64,000 bases of DNA. It comes from Diplodia intermedia. Lineage: Eukaryota; Ascomycota; Dothideomycetes; Botryosphaeriales; Botryosphaeriaceae. This document shows, piece by piece, positions 57,423 through 64,000 of this stretch. Position numbers and translations under genes: made by a program. Below the pieces are notes generated by a model that searched no databases, was not told where the DNA came from, and was given only the letters and a program-made list of their open reading frames with translations. The stretch spans positions 248,001-312,000 of the forward strand of contig JAKEKT010000009.1 in the NCBI GenBank assembly GCA_021495925.1, given 5' to 3'. Every line of letters begins with the position of its first letter. The stretch's first letter is position 1.

Positions 57423-57910
57423 AGTTGTAGATCTACTCGATTGCTCGAGTGTCTCTCTCAGTTGATTGTGAGGGTGGTTTTCGCAGCAAAAATTTATATA
57501 AATTATGACAATTACTGCCGTGGAAATCACTCGCCGGATAGCGGGTATCATGGAGGGAAACGGAGGATAAGCGTGGTTGAGGACCACAGTGAAGCTCTTT
57601 TGTGAGTACGATGTGTCAAACATACATTAATCACGGTCATACTTGCATTGCTAAGAATGCAGAGTGATTCTCTCAGTGCAGCCTTGATCCATACCACGGT
57701 ACGTATAGCCACCAGCAAGGAGTGATTTCAACATGTACCCCAGTTCGAGTCTCTCCCACGTAGTGGACTTCAGTCATTTGTCTCCGTGCTCCAGTCCTTT
57801 TAATTTACGTCCACTTGCCATCGTAACAAGGAGCTCACACATGGACGATGCTTCAGTATATCCCCGAGCGTCTCTCTCCCTCGCCAATCGCCGGCCCCAA
57901 CATTCAACTC

Positions 57911-58116
57911 TTAAGCCGGAGCCTGGCCGGCCCTCCTCTCCTTGAAGACGGCGTTGAGCGGCGGCAGCGTCAGCGTGAACGTATCCCGCTGGTTCTTGTC
58001 GAAGTCGGCCGGCGTGGCGTCGTCCGCGGGCTTCATGTCGAAGCTCAACGCAATCTGCGAGATGGAAGCGCGCAGCTCCATCCGCGCGAACTGCTTGCCG
58101 GCACAGTTCGTCGTAC
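57911..58116 (-). pseudogene. Cytochrome P450 C-terminal remnant
   Basis: On the minus strand, starting after a CTACAG acceptor at 58117, the frame encodes Gly-Thr-Thr-Asn-Cys-Ala-Gly-Lys-Gln-Phe-Ala-Arg-Met-Glu-Leu-Arg, the end of the P450 heme-binding motif with its thiolate Cys, then a typical P450 C-terminus ending TFTLTLPPLNAVFKERR. The rest of a P450 (about 450 residues: ExxR, oxygen-binding helix I, membrane anchor) is not found upstream at 58.1-60.1 kb. Only the last exon survives, so the gene is broken by deletion or rearrangement. A tRNA-Glu duplicate lies 0.5 kb away. Confidence 0.7.
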
Positions 58117-60145
58117 CTGTAGAAAGTCGTCTCGGCGTTATTCTCCTCGGCCGCATATTGTCAAAACGTTCCGAAAAGAAAAGGGGTGGGATGCAATGGT
58201 TTCAACTAATAGTTGTTTCTGCCAGAACTGGAGTGTTAGGCTTGCTGTCAATCAAGTGAAGCTCTGATATCACGATCGTGATAAAGGAAAGTGCTCTGGT
58301 TACTTTAGGGTTTAGTGCTGGCTTTTCTTAAGCCTTATTGGCCTTATTGGGGGCCAGAACTGCTTTGACCACCTACAAGAGACCTTAAGTCCGCGCGTCT
58401 GACCCAGAAATCGCGCTGCCGCCTTCAAATGCTTTTTGGACCCAGTACTTGGGGCTATGTGCGGGTATTTCAGTTATTGGATATCTATTTAGTAGTTGGC
58501 AGCTCTGAGCGACTTCACCAGACCCCGCTTTCGAGCAGTGATCCATGTCTGTGACAGCAGAAACCGCGTCTAATCAGCAGGTAGCCACAAGCTAACCACT
58601 ACGCAGAAGCATGCAACGGGAACAGAAAGTCGCGATCGTACGATGAAGATACGATAACCAGTGGAGCTGAGCCCAATGCCGGCACGAGCCAGTCAACGTG
58701 CCCTCAAAACAAGCATGTCCGAGAGCAAGTTAGTGCCTTGGCCTCCGAACTGACGCTCTTAGCCGGTCGGTACATGCGGGCTCGCAGATCTATCTCGTAT
58801 CTACAGTTGATGGAAGGTTTATCCGAGGCCCCCAAAATCATTTCTTTCATGAGCCGATGCATACCTCTCATCGTTCCTTTCCACCCACTCGTTTGACTTC
58901 CCAGGTACTAATGAGCTTGATGGTAGGCTGGAGACCTTGGGAGCACGATGACACGGATATTCTGTTGATCTGTTGGTGAGCTATCACGTAACATTGCTTG
59001 CCATATTCTCATTGCTTTGGTACAAGATGGCAACGGGAAGTGATGGTTGATACGATCTGTCGCCTTCGTTGGAAGCGGCAGCCTTTCAAAGTTCTGCAAA
59101 CGTCCATGAAGTGGGTGGAACTTTTGGTATTCGTAATCCCAAGCAGTCATTCTGCAGTAGACACTCGGAACCCAGTTCCGTCCAGCTCGGTCATGTGGAC
59201 CTGAGGTATCCAGTGAACGGGAATAACCTCGAGTTGGCTTTCAGCTCGTGCACAGGTGACGCACCAAGCAATCTTTCACGGCGTATGTGGTAATTGCGCA
59301 GGTCGCAGGAAAGCCCATGCTAGCCTTGGTCAGAAACAACAGAAGGATCGACTGGAGAGACGATGATGGTTGTGGGTTGTGATCTTTATCCGTGCCCCTT
59401 TGACCTCATGTAGATGTCTCACCCGCTTCGTCCAGACTCCCCTCGGCCAACTGCGAGCGGAGCCAACAAAGAAAAGAGCCCCAAAACGACCACTACGGAA
59501 TCTCGGGATCACTAACAGCGCCAATGAAATGTACGCATTTTCTTAGACATGTTACGTTTCAAACGGCAAAATCATCACACCGGTTCCACCTGGGGTTTCT
59601 TTGCCATGTGGGCCTTTGGCAGTCAAACGGCGCATAATGAATAGCCTCCAAGTATGAAGTCTCTCTTACCCCCAACGTAAAGCAACATCTTGATCGTACA
59701 TGCGGAACTTCCTGTTGCCGCAACTTATCTCCCGGGTGAATACTAATAGTGGAGGTTGATCGAAGATGCAGCACATTATTTCCTTGGTGAGGGCGATTGG
59801 GGGTCTCTGATCAGCATCGCCGTCAAAGCGAAAGTCTAGGCCCCAGATGTCTGAAATATCGGACCCTGATGAACAAGGGTTTCTGATTCACTCCGACTGC
59901 TCTAATGATGGCCAGAACATGGACTGATGCCAAGTGTTGTCATACACGGAGGAGTGAGTGGCCAGGCCGGTATTCTAGATCATATAAACACCCAGTGAAG
60001 TCTACCAGAGCCGTCTAGATCACAGCAAACCTGCCTGGACCCCAGAATCTCGACCCAGCCTTGCCAATCTCTGAGCAAGCACAGAAGAGCGAGTTGCAAA
60101 CATACTGATTGCCACGCCACCGACAGCACTAGCAGCGTTTTCAGC
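58117..60145. other. 2-kb region with no recognised gene
   Basis: This would be where the missing body of the P450 gene should lie, but no P450 motif is seen in any frame. Only short frames under 75 codons occur until the frames antisense to the gene at 60146. The right end contains the promoter of that gene. Confidence 0.45.
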
Positions 60146-62160
60146 ATGTGGGATACACCCATGGCTAATGTTTCCATGGATACCAGCTGGTTGACACCGA
60201 CTGAGCCCTTCTCCCATAAATCTGGGTTCTTCCACGAGCTTGGTCCGACTCTCATATCTCCTGATCTCTTCAACCCGCCAAGTAACAGCTCACCCCCGGA
60301 TCCTTTTGCTATCTTCCAGGACCTACCAAACATGCTCGCCGAGAAGAAGCTCCACTGGACGCAGCGTGTGGCCCTCATCAGGCACAACCTCCATGCCGCC
60401 AGCCGCACCGGAGACTTCACCTTCTTCAAGACACTCCAGGCCCACCGCCTGCTCGAAGGCACAGATCACCTCGCCGCCCTGAGCGCTGTCATCGGCGATG
60501 CCGCAGACCAAGTCCTGGCGTCACTCGACAACTACAATTCCGTCATGGCCTACGTGCATGAGGATGCGTTCAAGAACGTCTACGAAAGCGTCAAGACGGG
60601 GGTGCGCGAGCAGGCCGGCAGCTACGATGACCGCCGTGCCATCTACTACGTAGATGCGGCGCAGCAGAAGGAGAAGGCGGAGAAGGCCATCGACAAGATG
60701 ATCAACTCGGCCATCACCATGATCAACGCACAGCCGGTCAACTGCCAGGAGGAGGCGGCCAACGTGTGGATCTGGGGCACGACCTTCGTGGCGGACGCGA
60801 TGGAGGTATGTCTGGCGCAGGTCGACGCCATCGAGGTGTGTCTGGACGACTTCATCCGGCTGGAGAACGCGTGGAGCGTGGTGCAGAGCGCCGTGGGCTC
60901 CTCCATCGGCGCCATCAAGGGCATCTTCAACCTCATGGCCCCCTGCGAGGCGCCCGAAGCCCAGCAGCACCGCTCCGACGCCACCGAGGGCACCGTCCGC
61001 TCCATGCTCCGCCGCATGAGCACCGCAATGACGTCGGGCATGAACTCGGCCGCGCCCTCCCGCCGCCAGTCCGTCATGTCCGTCTCCAACAGCATGCCGC
61101 CCGTGGTGCCGCTGCAGCACGGCTCCATCCAGACGGGCCCGCCGCTGCGCGGCGTCGGCTGGAGGCCCAGCGCGCTGAAGCACAGCAAGGGCCCGATGGA
61201 GCTGATGCCGACGATTCCGCCCACGCCGGCGGCCGCCCTGCTCAACACCAACCCCTTCGACAATTCCTTCAGCGGGTGGGTCTCTGATCCTCCTCTTTCT
61301 CCCCCCGTCTCCTCCCCTCACACCCGCCGCCTGCTCCTCCGCACTGACACCGCGCAGCAACAGCAACTTCTCCGTCGGCGAAGACATGCCTCCGCCCCCC
61401 ACGGCGCCGCCGACCACGCACTTCTCAACCAATGCCGCCAGCAGCAGCGCGCCCAACAACAACAACGCCGCCCAGCATCAGCACCAACAGCATCAACAGA
61501 CCTCCGCCGGACCCTCCTCCGCCGGCGGGCAACAGATCGCGCAGCGCACCTACTCTCCCGCCACCACCAACACCACCAGCACGACGCACCCGCCGTCCGC
61601 CACCACTGCCTGCAACAGCAACAGCAACAACAACAACAACAGCAACAATACCGGCGACAACGACGGCTCGCCCGGCTCGACGGCCACCGGTAGCGCCGCC
61701 TCGGAGACCGGCAACGGCGTCAACGGTGGCAGTGGCGGCGGCAAAACGTCGACGCGTCCGCGCAGCGCGAACGTGCAGGACTCGGTGCGCCCGGTGTTCG
61801 ATGACATGCTGTTCTCCATGTAAGGTTCGCCTTTTTCCTTTTTTCTTTTCCTCTCCTCTTTCCTTTCTTCCTATCTCTCTCTCTCTCTCTCTCTTTACTT
61901 TCTTTGCGATGGCAAGAAAAATGTAAGCGATGAAAAGTTTTTTTTTTTGTTGCGCAAGAACTTTTACAGCTACTGATATGGGACCTTTCTTTGGGCCGAA
62001 CCGCTACAGTGGACAGGATGACCCGCTGTCGGAAGACGACGCGCAGATGACGGGCATGATCTTGAGCGGGGACGCGAACGGGTTGGGTGGGTTGAGCGTC
62101 AATGGCGGGTTTTTGAGGAGGCTGTCGACGGCGTTCAATGCGCCGACGGTGGTGCACTGA
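60146..62160 (+). CDS. Unknown protein with helical core and Asn/Gln/Ser-rich tail
   Basis: Three exons: 60146..61275, 61358..61819, 61959..62160, 597 aa. Residues about 55-270 form an alpha-helical, well-structured core (LAEKKLHWTQRVALIRHNLHAASRTGDFTFF, then HVHEDAFKNVYE and ANVWIWGTTFVADAMEVCLAQVDAIEVCLDDFIRLENAW). A disordered part follows with Arg/Ser segments and Asn/Gln/His repeats (about 400-500). The last 65 residues regain order (GPFFGPNRYSGQDDPLSEDDAQMTGMI). I do not recognise a family. The last intron uses a GCGCAAG acceptor, since the nearer TTTACAG would bring a stop into frame. Confidence 0.65.
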
Positions 62161-62491
62161 CGGTGAAGTTGTTTCGGGGACGCAGGGATTGGAGGGGCTC
62201 AAAGGGTTTCGTAGGTATGTTTGTGGATTTTGCGCAACACTGTTGTTGTTGTTGTTGTTGAGGGATCGCTGGGATGGATGGGGAAATGGATGGATGACGT
62301 CTGTCGTTTCCGGGCGGAGAGCTGTGGCTTCAATGCGTCCTTTTTTCCCCCCCCTCTTTTCTTTATCGTCGAGTGTTGGCTTGACCTGGTAATGTCTAAA
62401 TTATCTCCCGGTCTTGGTCTAGTGATCAGCATACATATCTTCAAAGGAAATGCTTACTACTACCGCTACTGAGACTTTTGATGCTACCTAC
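62161..62491. other. Intergenic between convergent genes, nothing recognised
   Basis: 331 bp between the helical-core gene and the gene on the opposite strand. It contains a (GTT)6-like run near 62.24 kb and a T/C-rich stretch. Confidence 0.4.
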
Positions 62492-63199
62492 CTACTCCAC
62501 AAACCGGAACTCGGAGCCGGTCTGGTCAACCTCGAAGGTCAACTCGGACGGGTCGAGCCCCAGGACCCAAGTGTCGTCGACTTCGGGCTTGGGCGCCCAG
62601 AAAGCGGCCTCATGCCAGGCGGACAGGTGCTTCCCGCGCAGGTCGCGGTCCAGGTCGCCCCAGCACCACCACGTCGCGCCCACGAAGGCGTCGACGAAGC
62701 GGAACTGCCACTCCTCGCCCACCACGTCCTCCGGCTGCAGCTTCCGCTCGTGCTCGAACATGCGGGCGAGCGGCAGGTCGTGCGCGATCTCGACGCCGCC
62801 CTCGGCCGGGACGGTCAGCAGCCGCGCCCACGGCCGCTCCTTCAGGTCCGGCGACGGCGGCGGGTCCGTCATGCGCGCGCGGTGGACGATGATGCTGCCG
62901 AGGTCGATGCGGCGGCGCCGCGAGGGTGGTTCGTCGTCCTTCGTCGCCGTCGCGATGAGCCCTCCCCTCCGCTGGCGGAGGATGTCGCCTCGGGCGCTGG
63001 CGTACTCGAAGATGGTTTCGTTGCCGAGGATGGTGATGGCCTGGCCGGGGCGCGTCGTTTGCGCGATGCGCAGCGAGATGTGGATCTTGAAGTCCTGCGG
63101 CGGGTTGCTGCTGATGGAGAGGGTGGGTGAGGATGCCGAGGCCGAGACGGCGATGATGGCCTTGCGCCGTTCGGGAGGGCAGTATGGCTTGATGAGCAT
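62492..63199 (-). CDS. Conserved fungal protein of unknown function, beta-rich
   Basis: Intronless, 235 aa from the ATG at 63199 (MLIKPYCPPERRK). The frame is open to another ATG at 63385, which would add 62 residues, but related fungal proteins as I remember them begin near the inner ATG. Strand-like segments alternate (KIHISLRIAQTTRPGQAITILGNETIFEYA) and a Trp-rich end (TWWCWGDLDRD, AFWAPKPEVDDTWVLGLDPSELTFEV) stands out. No catalytic motif, membrane helix or zinc site is seen. Convergent with the gene at 60146-62160. Confidence 0.6.
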   Translation of the reverse strand: MLIKPYCPPERRKAIIAVSASASSPTLSISSNPPQDFKIHISLRIAQTTRPGQAITILGNETIFEYASARGDILRQRRGGLIATATKDDEPPSRRRRIDLGSIIVHRARMTDPPPSPDLKERPWARLLTVPAEGGVEIAHDLPLARMFEHERKLQPEDVVGEEWQFRFVDAFVGATWWCWGDLDRDLRGKHLSAWHEAAFWAPKPEVDDTWVLGLDPSELTFEVDQTGSEFRFVE

Positions 63200-63427
63200 C
63201 GTTGTGGTGGGGGAAGTGCAAAGGTAGGGATGCGATGGCCGTAGACTCTGCAGCCATGTAGATATGTAAGTAGTAACATTGAGGGTCGGATTGACGTCAA
63301 AGACCCCACTACCCCACAGCGGTACAGCAGCTGGCCGCTTGCGCTGTACAGGGTTCACCCACATACTTGCCCGTTTTCTCGACATAGACCATGCAGTAGT
63401 CTAAAAGATTGACCAATCGAACACTCT

Positions 63428-64000
63428 TTACTCGTCATCTTCGACCTTAACCACAGCATCCTCACCCTCATCCCCAACCTCATCCTCACCCTCATCTCCA
63501 CCCCCACCCTCCCCCACAACCACCCTCTCCGCGCCACCGGCAGCACCCCCCTTCCTCTTCACCTCCACAACCTCCACCCTCCTCCCCTTGGCCGGCCGCA
63601 CCTCCACCGCCTCCACCACCGTCTCCACGCCCGCCGCCTCCCTTCCCTCCTCGGGCCCCATCGGCAAAGCGTCGACGTCAATCTCCCAGTTGAGCAAGGA
63701 CTTCAGGATGACCTCGGCGCCGGCCTTGCTCATGACGGCGTTGGCCTCCTTGCACCTCTCGTCGCAGCAGCACTCCAAGCAGCCCTCTTCGCAGTGGCAG
63801 CCCGCGACCCTCTCGCACGCCTGGCGCAGCAGGAGATCGACAAACTCGAACGCCTTCGCCGCGATGCCCGCGCCGCCCGCGCCGCCCTTGGCGTCGTAGA
63901 ACGTCAGGCGCGCGGGGCGTTTGCGGCTCGTCTCGCGCGCCGCGAACTCCTTGAGCGCGTTCTTGCACTCGGTCCGGACGTCGCCCGGCAGGCTGACGAC
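63428..64000 (-). CDS. HRQ1: HRQ1-like DEAD/H-box helicase, C-terminal part (gene enters from the right edge)
   Basis: Only the last 190 codons are in the window; the reading frame continues past 64000. The Cys cluster CHCEEGCLECCCDERCKEANAVMSKAGAEVILKSLL matches the DUF1998 zinc-binding domain found at the end of fungal Hrq1, the RECQ4-like helicase. The remaining 95 residues are an acidic and Val-rich tail (GGGGDEGEDEVGDEGEDAVVK) that is low complexity. Helicase motifs lie outside the window, so the name rests on the C-terminal domain alone. Confidence 0.6.
   Translation of the reverse strand, partial: VVSLPGDVRTECKNALKEFAARETSRKRPARLTFYDAKGGAGGAGIAAKAFEFVDLLLRQACERVAGCHCEEGCLECCCDERCKEANAVMSKAGAEVILKSLLNWEIDVDALPMGPEEGREAAGVETVVEAVEVRPAKGRRVEVVEVKRKGGAAGGAERVVVGEGGGGDEGEDEVGDEGEDAVVKVEDDE

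Larger units (their letters stand above)
57232..57465 (-). repeat. Copy 2 of an inverted tRNA-Glu duplication unit
   Basis: Read on the minus strand, this repeats the 19963-20182 segment: the same upstream flank, identical tRNA, and a similar downstream flank. The downstream T-tract is expanded to 22 here against five in copy 1, and a few substitutions separate the flanks. Confidence 0.85.

Noticed and set aside
1..64000. CRISPR array, bacterial operons, secondary-metabolite cluster
   Set aside because: No spaced direct repeats, the genes have fungal introns, and the single SDR, P450 remnant and transcription factor are not adjacent and have no backbone enzyme.

Overview
The window is nuclear DNA of a filamentous ascomycete (Pezizomycotina). 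The evidence is short introns of about 50-60 bp with CTAAC/CTGAC branch points, GC-rich coding sequence, and typical genes: a Zn(II)2Cys6 regulator, a HeLo-domain protein, a Lap1-type aminopeptidase, a MepB-type M3 peptidase and BEM1. The genus cannot be fixed from sequence alone. Exon-intron models below were built by hand; every multi-exon model keeps its frame, and the family models also restore conserved motifs.

Layout. 1-917: truncated aspartic-protease-like gene (-). 0.9-5.0 kb: no gene; three diverged minisatellites near 4 kb. 5.0-13.1 kb: DHCR24-like sterol reductase (-), RBR ubiquitin ligase (-), secreted M28 aminopeptidase (-). 13.5-19.9 kb: a head-to-head pair, a HeLo-pseudokinase (-) and a kinase-ankyrin protein (+), sharing 317 bp of upstream DNA. 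20.0 kb: intron-containing tRNA-Glu(CTC). 20.4-24.4 kb: M3 oligopeptidase (+) with an unusually long 1.36-kb intron. 24.4-31.7 kb: gene-poor. 31.7-34.0 kb: Zn2Cys6 factor (+). 36.0-54.8 kb: dense housekeeping block: NOT2 (-) and mitochondrial uL29m (+) from one divergent promoter, Rab GDI (+), SRP receptor beta (-), SDR (+), an uncharacterised membrane protein (-), VPS36 (-), a SAC3/GANP-domain protein (+), BEM1 (+). 57.3-58.1 kb: an inverted second copy of the tRNA-Glu unit and a cytochrome P450 remnant. 60.1-64.0 kb: a helical-core unknown protein (+), another unknown (-), and the C-terminal end of an HRQ1-like helicase (-).

Most genes are ordinary housekeeping genes (membrane traffic, mRNA decay, polarity). 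The part most likely to be a coherent accessory system is the 13.5-19.9 kb pair. Its organisation, an apparently competent kinase next to a membrane-killing-type helical domain fused to a dead kinase, resembles the RIPK-MLKL arrangement of animal necroptosis. That functional link is inference, not something the sequence proves.
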